Below, in pieces: positions 15,702-23,378 of a stretch of DNA of 32,030 nucleotides. Positions within the stretch are counted from its first letter, which is position 1, and each line of letters begins with the position of its first letter. A program made the translations under genes and the position numbers. Origin of the DNA: Alphaproteobacteria bacterium. GTDB lineage: Bacteria; Pseudomonadota; Alphaproteobacteria; UBA7887. The notes beneath the pieces were generated by a model. It ran no database searches. It saw only the letters and a program-made list of their open reading frames with translations, and was not told the DNA's origin. The DNA lies in NCBI GenBank assembly GCA_030739735.1, contig JASLYQ010000027.1:1-32030 (forward strand), given 5' to 3'.

Positions 15702-16041
15702 CTAACGGTCGAGAGCCTCCTGAACGAAATTGCGCTCGTTTAACAGGGTCTTGGCGCCGACCATGGCGTAATTGTATTCCTCGACAGTGGGCTCGATATC
15801 CTAAGCTGCGACGACCGATACGCAGATGGTGCGTCCATTCGTAGTCGGTGCGCGCTAGGCAGCCGACCTGCAGGATGGCCAGTTCGCGCAGGCGTCCGTT
15901 GAGGCGTGAGGTGTTGCGGATGAACATGCCAAACCCCATGAAGGCGCGTGCGGCCTCGGGACTGTGGGTGGGCGCGCGCATGAGGTTGATGTCGCGGTCG
16001 AGAATGTCCTCGTGCTCGGGCGCCAGGTCGTCTAAGCCCAA
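15702..16041 (-). pseudogene. Carboxymuconolactone-decarboxylase-like protein, frameshifted
   Basis: The minus strand begins with a CMD/AhpD-like N-terminus: LAPEHEDILDRDINLMRAP, then ARAFMGFGMFIRNTSRLNGR, then LRELAILQVGCLARTDYEW and THHLRIG. The expected continuation switches frame just after THHLRIG. In the second frame it reads VVAA, a TAG stop (15801-15803), then DIEPTVEEYNYAMVGAKTL and LNERNFVQEALDR before TAG at 15702-15704. A frameshift plus a nonsense codon make this a pseudogene. Only a TTG at 16039-16041 could start it. The intact relative would be a cytosolic alkylhydroperoxidase-fold protein of unknown substrate. Confidence 0.7.
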
Positions 16042-16128
16042 GAGGGTATGCGTGCTTTGCTATGTTGCTTCATGCTCTTATCGCGCCTAGAACGCAACCA
16101 TATTGTATTGACCGAAGGGAGCCACGTC

Positions 16129-16617
16129 ATGGACTTCGCCGACCTCACCAAGCACTTTTGCGATGCCGCGTGCACCGGTGGCGCGGAGCTTGCCGTGCTG
16201 TTTACCGAAGACGGCATTTATCACGATGGCTTTTACGGCGATTTCCAAGGTCGCGAAGCCATCGCCGATATGATCGACGCACACTTCCACGGCGACGCAG
16301 AAGACCTGGTGTGGCAGATGATTGAGCCGACGTGTTCCGGCGACCGCGGCTACGCGCGTTATCTCTTCGGCTATACCTCTCGCATTCCCGGCTGTGAGGG
16401 TAGGCGTGTAGTCTTTGAGGGCATGAGCCGCTTTCACTTGCGCAACGGGCTCGTGGCCCACTACACGGAAATCTTCGATCCCGGCATCGGTATGGCGCAG
16501 CTCGGCTTCCCGCCGGAGCGCATCGGCAAACGCGCGCGGAAAAGCGGTGCGGTGTTGCGGGCGCGCGACGAAATGGCACCCTTCCTTGCCGGTGCGCCGG
16601 TGGTGATGCCGCAGTAA
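16129..16617 (+). CDS. SnoaL/NTF2-like domain protein
   Basis: Small cytosolic protein of 162 residues with the cone-shaped NTF2/SnoaL fold, by sequence pattern. An N-terminal helix is followed by AVLFTEDGIYHDGFYGDFQG, the usual F-x-x-D-x-x-x-H/Y core. Then come REAIADMID and alternating strands such as VVFEGMSRFHLRNGLVAHY, ending IFDPG. Such proteins are isomerases, hydratases or ligand-binding domains; the function cannot be assigned here. GAAGGGA lies 8 bases before ATG 16129. It diverges from the CMD-like pseudogene, so both may once have been one catabolic locus. The C-terminal 35 residues look unstructured. Confidence 0.8.
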   Translation: MDFADLTKHFCDAACTGGAELAVLFTEDGIYHDGFYGDFQGREAIADMIDAHFHGDAEDLVWQMIEPTCSGDRGYARYLFGYTSRIPGCEGRRVVFEGMSRFHLRNGLVAHYTEIFDPGIGMAQLGFPPERIGKRARKSGAVLRARDEMAPFLAGAPVVMPQ

Positions 16618-16882
16618 CGCCGGTGCAAGCCGTCGCCGCTGAGGCCTTCTCAGATTTGGAACTTTCCTTGTGCGAGCCGGTTTCGCCAAGAAAATTCGCG
16701 CGCCCCACAGTCTTTACGTGGTAACTGAGGTGCGACGTCATTAGCCATTGTCTGGCGCATATTGTGGTAGGGGTTTAAAGTCATTTCATAAAGAGTCGCC
16801 GGCATGAATCCATCGCGATTGGCTAAGATATGTGCCGGCGGCTATGGTCCCGGACTTCGTAAAACTGTGGCAAAGGCCTGTT

Positions 16883-17515
16883 ATGATCGATCTGTATACG
16901 TGGAGCACTCCCAACGGCCGCAAGATCTCCATCATGCTTGAGGAAATCGGGTTGCCTTACGAGGTCCATGCTATCGATATCGGTAAGGATGAGCAGTTCG
17001 ATCCGGAATTCCTCGAGATCAGCCCGAACAACAAGATCCCGGCCATTGTCGACCATGACAACGGCATGAAGCTGATGGAATCGGGCGCCATCCTCATTTA
17101 CCTAGCGGAGAAGGTTGCAAGCCCGCTCTGGCCGACGGCTATGGAGCAGCGCTTCGATGTGTTGCAATGGTTGATGATACAGATGGGTTCAGTCGGGCCG
17201 TTCCTCGGCCAGACCCACCATTTTGTAAAGTTTAATCCCGGGAAGTCTCCCTATGCCGAGGAGCGCTACAGCAAGGAGAGCGCGCGCATATATGCTGTGC
17301 TCGACCGTCAACTCGGCAAGCACCAATTTCTGGCGGGCGAGTTGTCGATCGCCGATATCGCCACGTGGCCCTGGATTTCGCGTTTCGAATGGCAGGAAAT
17401 GGATCTTGCCGCCTACACGAATCTGGCACGGTGGTACACCGAGATTGCTGATCGCCCGGCTATCCTGCATGGGTATGACGTGCCTGCGCGCGGCTTGTCT
17501 ATTCCCATGCCGTAA
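16883..17515 (+). CDS. Nu-class glutathione transferase (YfcG-like)
   Basis: Glutathione-dependent protein of 210 residues with an N-terminal thioredoxin fold and a C-terminal helical domain. The opening MIDLYTWSTPNGRKISIMLE aligns with YfcG and related Nu-class enzymes, with Thr9 at the position of the active-site Thr. The stretch IGKDEQFDPEFLEISPNNKI, the cis-Pro in KIPAIVD and ESGAILIYLAEK complete the GSH site. The C-terminal domain holds LAGELSIADIATWPWI, the helix-capping motif. Nu-class members act as disulfide-bond oxidoreductases on glutathione. AAAGG lies 6 bases before ATG 16883. The 265-base gap upstream (16618-16882) holds no other feature I can support. Confidence 0.92.
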   Translation: MIDLYTWSTPNGRKISIMLEEIGLPYEVHAIDIGKDEQFDPEFLEISPNNKIPAIVDHDNGMKLMESGAILIYLAEKVASPLWPTAMEQRFDVLQWLMIQMGSVGPFLGQTHHFVKFNPGKSPYAEERYSKESARIYAVLDRQLGKHQFLAGELSIADIATWPWISRFEWQEMDLAAYTNLARWYTEIADRPAILHGYDVPARGLSIPMP

Positions 17516-17774
17516 GTCGCATAGTCGGCTACTTGACAGGTGAGGGCGATATGTGGGTGGGCACAGGTTTGGTATGAGATCTCGCCGCCGCCATCTTCGC
17601 CGCTTATAGCATGAGCGGGCTTCCCGTGCGAGCGTCGGGTCGGCGTGACTTGGCGACATGGGCCTTGTTGTCCATGCGTTTACCGTAATCGGGATCCGTG
17701 TTTTGGGCGTTTTAGGTCGACTAGACCGAGGTGGTCCTTAAGAAGTTTCACGTACTCCGCTTGCAGCTTTACTC
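17516..17774. other. Spacer between glutathione transferase and pseudogene
   Basis: I see no reading frame with protein-like content, no tRNA-like fold and no strong hairpin in this 259-base gap. It is the downstream side of both the plus-strand glutathione transferase and the minus-strand PaaA-like pseudogene. Confidence 0.4.
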
Positions 17775-18250
17775 TTAATAGATGTTGAACACCGCCGATT
17801 TGTTGCTGCCGTTCGAGAGGTGGTCGTTGAAGCTGAGACCCATGCGCATAAACTTTGGCACTCTCGTCTGCATGCTGGCGCGCGCCGCTTCTCCGCTGAA
17901 CTCAATGCAGCGCTTGGGCGCCCAGACGCCGAAGACCAGGTGTCCTATCTCCTCTTTGTGTAAGCCGACATTGACCTTGGTCCGGTTGGGGTTGTCTGGA
18001 TGCGAGCCCAGTTCTTGGAGGCGGGCATCGACATCGATACAGGGACAGGCAAGCAGGTTTCATGCACTGTAGGCGCGGCCGAAATTCTCCATCACCTTCT
18101 TTGACAGTCGTAAAACCTCCTCGGGCTGTGGTGCGAAGCACATGTTCTTGGCCGCTGGCTGGCCGCCGGTATATTCTGGAAGGTCATCAGGTTGATCAGC
18201 GCTGTTCGATAGCAGTCTGGCAGGGTATCGCTGGCACCATAGGTCCACAT
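17775..18250 (-). pseudogene. PaaA/PaaC-like ferritin-fold protein, frameshifted and interrupted
   Basis: On the minus strand, ATG 18250 (with GAGGGTGAGG before it) starts MWTYGASDTLPDCYRTALIN, then LMTFQNIPAASQRP. This resembles the start of phenylacetyl-CoA epoxygenase subunits (MPDAYRKTLIRQI in PaaA). The protein-like sequence then moves to another frame: CFAPQPEEVLRLSKKVMENF, then GRAYSA, like the APTLRRKAILLAKVQDE region of PaaA. Next comes an in-frame TGA (18060-18062), then NLLACPCIDVDARLQELGS, RTKVNVGLHKEEIGHLVFGV and RVPKFMRMGLSFNDHLSNG, to TAA at 17775. The total is about 157 codons against roughly 310 in PaaA, so internal loss is likely. The family call is tentative; that it is a broken gene is well supported. 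It diverges from a PaaX-family regulator. Confidence 0.55.
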
Positions 18251-18276
18251 GCCTCACCCTCTTTAAAAAGAGGCTA

Positions 18277-18317
18277 TATGATACGTTTTTAGTAATAAGT
18301 TAAAAAAATGTATCATA
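18277..18317. promoter_or_regulatory. Inverted repeat, probable PaaX-type operator
   Basis: TATGATAC (18277-18284) and GTATCATA (18310-18317) form a perfect 8-bp inverted repeat, flanked inside by T5 and A7 runs, with 25 bases between the half-sites. Known PaaX-family operators use TGATTC/TGATAC half-sites, some arranged as widely spaced inverted repeats. This one lies in the gap between the broken PaaA-like gene and the PaaX-family regulator gene. The right half overlaps CATAAT (18314-18319), a possible -10 box for the regulator gene, as expected for autorepression. Confidence 0.6.
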
Positions 18318-18396
18318 ATGACTTGCGTTGGTGTCGTGGCCGTTATCGAGATGACCCGTGCCGCCTGTCGTGCTATGCAGATTTACCGAGAACCTC

Positions 18397-19368
18397 ATGC
18401 ACATCTCCATCGCCGCCATGCCCAAGAGCTCCATAGAACAAGAGGCTCGCGATCTACCCAATCTGATCGCCCCCAAGGCGACGTCGCTTATCGTCACGGT
18501 GTTCGGGGATTCACTCGCTCCCCATGGCGGGCATGTCTGGCTTGGCAGCCTGATCGAACTCATGGCACCGCTCGGGCTTAGCGAACGCTTGGTTCGTACA
18601 GCTACTAATCGTCTGACCAATTCGGGCTGGCTGGAGCGTCTTACCAAGGGTCGGCGCAGCTATTTTGGTCTCAGCGAGACCGGGCGCATGCGATTCGAGC
18701 AAGCGACCCGTCGCATTTATGCGGAGACTCTGCCCGAGTGGGACGGCATCTGGCACCTGGTGGTGGTGGCCGGCACGGGCATGGCGCCCTCGCAGCGCGA
18801 ATCCCTGCGCCGCGAGCTGTCCTGGCAAGGCTTTGGCACAATCGCGCCCGGCGTCTATGCTCACCCTGCGCCGGATCATGCGGCGTTGATCCAGGCGCTG
18901 GCCGCGGTCGGCATTGCCGAGGATGCACTAATTCTCGAATCGCGCACCGCCGGTCTGATCGGTGAAGATCAGCCGTTGCAGGCGCTGGTGGCGCGTGGCT
19001 GGGACCTCGATCGTTTAGCGATGGCCTATAATCAATTCGTCGATCGCTTCCGCACGGTCCGTGGGCTGCTTGGCGCACGTCCGCGGACGCGGCCCGAAGT
19101 CGCCTTCGTGATCCGCTCGATCCTGATACACGACTACCGACGCGTCATGTTGCACGACCCTATGCTGCCCGAGGCGTTGCTGCCCAAAGCTTGGCCCGGG
19201 TCAGAAGCGCGCGAGCTGTGCGGCGATATCTACCGATGCATCTGGTTCCCGGTCGAAGAGCACGTGACCCAGCGGCTCGAGACCTTCGAAGGGCGGTTGC
19301 TGTCGCCTACCTTGCGCGGGCGCTTTGGCGGTCTGCCCGATACCGAACTTGACGGAGATGCCGCATGA
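18397..19368 (+). CDS. PaaX-family transcriptional regulator
   Basis: Cytosolic DNA-binding repressor of about 323 residues from ATG 18397; GTG 18358 and ATG 18418 are alternatives, and none has a strong ribosome site. After a short N-terminus, a winged helix (LIVTVFGDSLAPHGGHVWLG, then GLSERLVRTATNRLTNSGW and RRSYFGLSETG) is followed by the PaaX core WDGIWHLVVVAG. The RRELSWQGFGTIAPGVYAHP stretch is characteristic of the family, as is the C-terminal region with FVIRSILIHDYRRVMLHDP. PaaX proteins respond to phenylacetyl-CoA or other acyl-CoAs. Here the regulated genes are probably its own operon and the broken PaaA-like gene. Its stop overlaps the start of an FprA-type reductase (ATGA), so the two are co-translated. 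Confidence 0.9.
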   Translation: MHISIAAMPKSSIEQEARDLPNLIAPKATSLIVTVFGDSLAPHGGHVWLGSLIELMAPLGLSERLVRTATNRLTNSGWLERLTKGRRSYFGLSETGRMRFEQATRRIYAETLPEWDGIWHLVVVAGTGMAPSQRESLRRELSWQGFGTIAPGVYAHPAPDHAALIQALAAVGIAEDALILESRTAGLIGEDQPLQALVARGWDLDRLAMAYNQFVDRFRTVRGLLGARPRTRPEVAFVIRSILIHDYRRVMLHDPMLPEALLPKAWPGSEARELCGDIYRCIWFPVEEHVTQRLETFEGRLLSPTLRGRFGGLPDTELDGDAA

Positions 19369-20696
19369 GCGAGCCTGTGCCCCTGTCCGTGGTCATCGTC
19401 GGCGCCGGACCGGCTGGCCTCTATGCCGCGGATGCTCTGTTGCGTAAGCCGCAGCCCTGCCGCATCGACATTCTGGACAAGTTGCCGACGCCCTATGGTT
19501 TGGTGCGGGCGGGTGTTGCGCCCGACCATCAAAGTGCCAAGAACGTGATCAATGTTTTTGACCGCATTCTGCAGAAGCTAGATGTGCGCCTGCTCGGCAA
19601 TGTAGGTTTTGGCAATGACGTCACCTACGACGAGTTGAAGTCGCTTTATGACGTAGTGATACTGGCCATCGGCGCACAGGTGCCAAGGCGTCTTCACATT
19701 CTCGGCGAGAGCCTGTTCGGCGCGGTCGAATCGACCACCTTTGTGGACTGGTACAACGCCGTGCCCGGCTCGCTCGACCTGTCGCGGGAGGTCGATGCCA
19801 AGGCGGCGGTGGTGATCGGCGTCGGCAACGTGGCGCTGGACATCGCGCGCCTGCTGGCCAAGACCGCGGACGAGATGGCGACGACTGATATTGATCTGGC
19901 TGCAGCAGCGGCGATCGTTGCGGCGCCGCTCAGGGACATCTACGTGATTGGTCGACGCGGGCCGATGCAGGCGGCCTTCACGGCGCCCGAACTCAAGGAA
20001 CTTGGTCAACTCGAAGAGGCCATGCCGGTGGTGCCCGCGGAATGCTTGGCGCTGAGTGACGACGGTGTGGCGGACAATGATCGTAGGAAGCGTGAGAAGA
20101 ACCGGGAAATTCTGCGCAGCTACGCGGATGCGGATGTTGCTGCCGACCCACGCCCGGTCAAGGTCCATTTGATGTTCTGCGCCTCGCCTGTGGAGATTCT
20201 CGGTGAGGATCGGGTGACAGGGGTGCGGCTTGAACGCACGCGGCTCGAAGGCGGCCGTGCGGTGCCGACGGGGGAGACGTTCGAGATCGAGGCGCAGCTT
20301 TTCGTCTCGGCTATTGGCTACCGTGCTGTGGGCGGTGAGGGCGGTCCGCCGATAGACGAGGCGCGTGGCATCGTGCGCAACCAGGGTGGTCGCATCGAGG
20401 CCGGTGCCTATGTGGTTGGCTGGGCCCGGCGCGGGCCCACGGGCGTCATCGGCACCAACCGCAACGACGCCCGCGAGGTCGTCGATCTAATCCTCGCCGA
20501 CGGTGTCGTGGCCGGCGAAAATTCTGGCTCCGAGGCGCTTAACGCGCTCCTCGCCGTGCGCGATGTCGCGGTCACCACCTACGAAGACTGGGAACGTATC
20601 GACGCCGCTGAAATCGCTGCCGGCGAAGGCCAGCGCCCCCGTACCAAGTTCACCGAGATCGACGCCATGCTAGCGGTGGCCAGAAAATACGACTGA
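19365..20696 (+). CDS. Ferredoxin/adrenodoxin-NADP+ reductase, FprA type
   Basis: FAD- and NADPH-binding electron-transfer flavoprotein, 443 residues, the usual size for FprA/adrenodoxin reductase. The FAD motif is VVIVGAGPAGLYAAD near the N-terminus, followed by DKLPTPYGLVRAGVAPDHQ, a diagnostic stretch of this family. The NADPH-binding motif is VIGVGNVALDIARLL. The GRRGPMQAAFTAPELKELG and GWARRGPTGVIGTNRNDA segments complete the match. It passes electrons from NADPH to a ferredoxin, typically for P450 or iron-sulfur assembly systems; no ferredoxin gene is in this window. It starts inside the PaaX-like stop codon (ATGA), an unusual partner that suggests it once fed the neighbouring oxygenase-like gene. 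Confidence 0.93.
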   Translation: MSEPVPLSVVIVGAGPAGLYAADALLRKPQPCRIDILDKLPTPYGLVRAGVAPDHQSAKNVINVFDRILQKLDVRLLGNVGFGNDVTYDELKSLYDVVILAIGAQVPRRLHILGESLFGAVESTTFVDWYNAVPGSLDLSREVDAKAAVVIGVGNVALDIARLLAKTADEMATTDIDLAAAAAIVAAPLRDIYVIGRRGPMQAAFTAPELKELGQLEEAMPVVPAECLALSDDGVADNDRRKREKNREILRSYADADVAADPRPVKVHLMFCASPVEILGEDRVTGVRLERTRLEGGRAVPTGETFEIEAQLFVSAIGYRAVGGEGGPPIDEARGIVRNQGGRIEAGAYVVGWARRGPTGVIGTNRNDAREVVDLILADGVVAGENSGSEALNALLAVRDVAVTTYEDWERIDAAEIAAGEGQRPRTKFTEIDAMLAVARKYD

Positions 20697-20908
20697 AGCG
20701 GATTAGTTTGCTCAGCTCCCGTTGGCCTTCGCCCTTTTGCGCAACAACTTTCCCGGCAATGCTGGCATCGCCAAGGGCGGTGTGGCTGCACGCCCCAGCG
20801 CTCGGGGGCGGTTTCAAGAGAGAGGTTTGCCTCGCGCGGTTCGAGCACCGAGGCAAGAGGCAGCAGGTTACGCGCCGTCGTCGCGGCACAGTATACTTCA
20901 AGGGAGAC

Positions 20909-21316
20909 ATGTTCACGCTGGATTCAGAGCCACCACCAGACGTTGCCACCGTCCTCGAGAGCGCTTCGCCCCTTGAGGTCTCGGGGTATCGCATCTTCGA
21001 GATGCCCTGTGAAGCCTGGTTCGGGCGCAAGGTCGACAACAACGCGAAACTACTGAATCGCCAGTTTTTCGCCTATCTCAACCGCGATTCTGTGCCACCC
21101 TGGGTGCGTTCCTTGTGCCGCGACTTGGCCCGGCGTGGGCGTGCGCCCGGTTTTGACCCAGCTCGCTACGGTATAGTGCGCGCGCCGCCGACGCGCACCA
21201 TGATCTATCTCGGCATCCGTTACACCATATGGACGGCGCTCACGGTATCGGTCATCATCGGCCTCGCCCACTTCGCCGCCATCCCCGCCGGATGTACCTT
21301 CCCACCCTGTTATTGA
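20909..21316 (+). CDS. Uncharacterised protein with one C-terminal membrane segment
   Basis: Protein of 135 residues that I do not recognise. AAGGGA ends 4 bases before ATG 20909. The frame is open further upstream to 20708 but that part is Arg-rich and unconvincing, so I use 20909. The soluble part contains SGYRIFEMPCEAWFGRK and LLNRQFFAYLNRDSVPPWVR. A single hydrophobic stretch (YTIWTALTVSVIIGLAHFA) lies near the C-terminus, followed by a Cys/Pro-rich tail ending CTFPPC-Y. A protein anchored by its tail in the inner membrane is the likely topology. It is followed after 9 bases by another small membrane protein, so the two may be co-expressed. Confidence 0.6.
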   Translation: MFTLDSEPPPDVATVLESASPLEVSGYRIFEMPCEAWFGRKVDNNAKLLNRQFFAYLNRDSVPPWVRSLCRDLARRGRAPGFDPARYGIVRAPPTRTMIYLGIRYTIWTALTVSVIIGLAHFAAIPAGCTFPPCY

Positions 21317-21325
21317 ACACGAAAC

Positions 21326-21959
<634 letters not shown>

Positions 21960-22047
21960 GCCCAAGGCAAAGAGGCAAGGGACCGGGGATAGCGGCGGTG
22001 CGCCGGGCGGCCAGCGCATCATGGGATTACAGAGAGAGGACGTTGAG

Positions 22048-23352
22048 ATGCCCTTACGGAAACTGTTTGGCGGCACGGCCGCCCTGACCATGGCCTTGTT
22101 GCCGGCGACGGCGTTGGCACAGGATGCGTCGGTCATTGATAGCGGCGATACGGCCTGGATCCTCACTGCAACAGCGCTGGTTCTGTTCATGACCATGCCG
22201 GGTTTGGCGCTGTTCTATGGCGGACTGGTGCGTTCGCGCAACGTGCTGTCGGTCTTAATGCAATGCTTCACGATCTGTTGCGTGGCCTCTGTACTCTGGC
22301 TGCTCTTCGTCTACAGCCTGGCCTTCAGCGACGGCGGCGGGCTGAACGCGGTGATCGGCGGGCTCGACAAGGCCTTCCTCTCCGGTGTCGGCCTGGAGAC
22401 GGCATCTGGAACGATCCCCGAAACCCTCTTCTTTATGTTCCAGATGACCTTCGCCATCATCACCCCGGCGCTGATCGTCGGTGCATATGTGGAGCGCATC
22501 AAGTTCGGCGCGGTGGTGCTGTTCTCAGGCCTCTGGCTGATCGTGGTCTATGCCCCCGTAGCCCACTGGGTTTGGGGTGGCGGCTGGCTCGCCGACATGG
22601 GCGTGGCCGACTTTGCCGGCGGCCTGGTGGTGCATATGACCTGCGGCGTCTCGGCCCTGGTGCTGGCTGCCGTCCTCGGTAGTCGCTCGGGCTTTCCGCG
22701 CGAGGTGCAGCCGCCTCATAACCCCGGCCTGGTAATGATGGGCGCGGCTATGCTCTGGGTCGGCTGGTTCGGTTTCAACGCGGGCAGCGCGCTCGCGGCC
22801 GGCACCAGTGCCAGCATGGCGATGACGGTGACGCACATCTCCGCTGCCACCGCAGCGCTGACTTGGACGGTGATCGAGTGGATGCGTTTCGGCAAACCGA
22901 CCTTAGTCGGTATCGCCACCGGCGCCATCGCTGGCCTGGCTACGATCACGCCTGCGTCGGGCTTCGTTGGGCCCTTCGGTGGCTTCGTGCTGGGACTCGT
23001 CTCGGGTGCGCTCTGCTTCGCCGCGGTCGGCTTCATCAAGACCAAGTTCAAGATCGACGACGCCCTCGACGTTATGGCGGTGCATGGCGTGGGCGGTGCC
23101 ACTGGCACCTTCCTACTAGCCTTCCTCTGTCTGCCTGAGCTGGGCGGTCTCGGCCTGCCGAGCGCTGACTCGGCCGGCAGCATGGCTCGCATTCAACTAA
23201 CCGGCATCGTCGCAACACTTCTCTGGTCGGGGGTCGCCACCTTCGTCCTGGTCAAGATCACGCAAGCTCTGGTCGGCCTGCGCGTCGATGCGGATACTGA
23301 GACCGAGGGCCTTGACCTCATGGCCCACGGTGAGCGGGGTTACGACCTCTAG
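22048..23352 (+). CDS. amtB: Ammonium transporter AmtB
   Basis: Inner-membrane ammonium channel of 434 residues, normal length. An N-terminal signal-like segment (LTMALLPATALAQDA) is followed by 11 membrane helices. Conserved stretches are MPGLALFYGGLVRSRNVLS, AHWVWGGGWLADMGV, DFAGGLVVHMTCG (first pore His) and DVMAVHGVGGATGTFLLAF (second pore His). The cytosolic tail is short. ATG 22048 is preferred over the in-frame ATG 22021 because GAGGA lies 7 bases before it and the signal-like segment then starts properly. It follows glnK directly and is expected to be co-transcribed and gated by GlnK. Confidence 0.96.
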   Translation: MPLRKLFGGTAALTMALLPATALAQDASVIDSGDTAWILTATALVLFMTMPGLALFYGGLVRSRNVLSVLMQCFTICCVASVLWLLFVYSLAFSDGGGLNAVIGGLDKAFLSGVGLETASGTIPETLFFMFQMTFAIITPALIVGAYVERIKFGAVVLFSGLWLIVVYAPVAHWVWGGGWLADMGVADFAGGLVVHMTCGVSALVLAAVLGSRSGFPREVQPPHNPGLVMMGAAMLWVGWFGFNAGSALAAGTSASMAMTVTHISAATAALTWTVIEWMRFGKPTLVGIATGAIAGLATITPASGFVGPFGGFVLGLVSGALCFAAVGFIKTKFKIDDALDVMAVHGVGGATGTFLLAFLCLPELGGLGLPSADSAGSMARIQLTGIVATLLWSGVATFVLVKITQALVGLRVDADTETEGLDLMAHGERGYDL

Positions 23353-23378
23353 AGAACCGGCAAGACGAAGAGCGCATT

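Noticed and set aside
18060-18062. Selenocysteine codon in the PaaA-like remnant
   Set aside because: A frameshift upstream in the same gene and the lack of any visible SECIS-like hairpin directly after the TGA make plain decay more likely.
17782-18072. Plus-strand 96-codon frame in the pseudogene region
   Set aside because: The opposite strand reads as far better protein sequence (ACPCIDVDARLQELGS, VPKFMRMGLSF), so this frame is its shadow.
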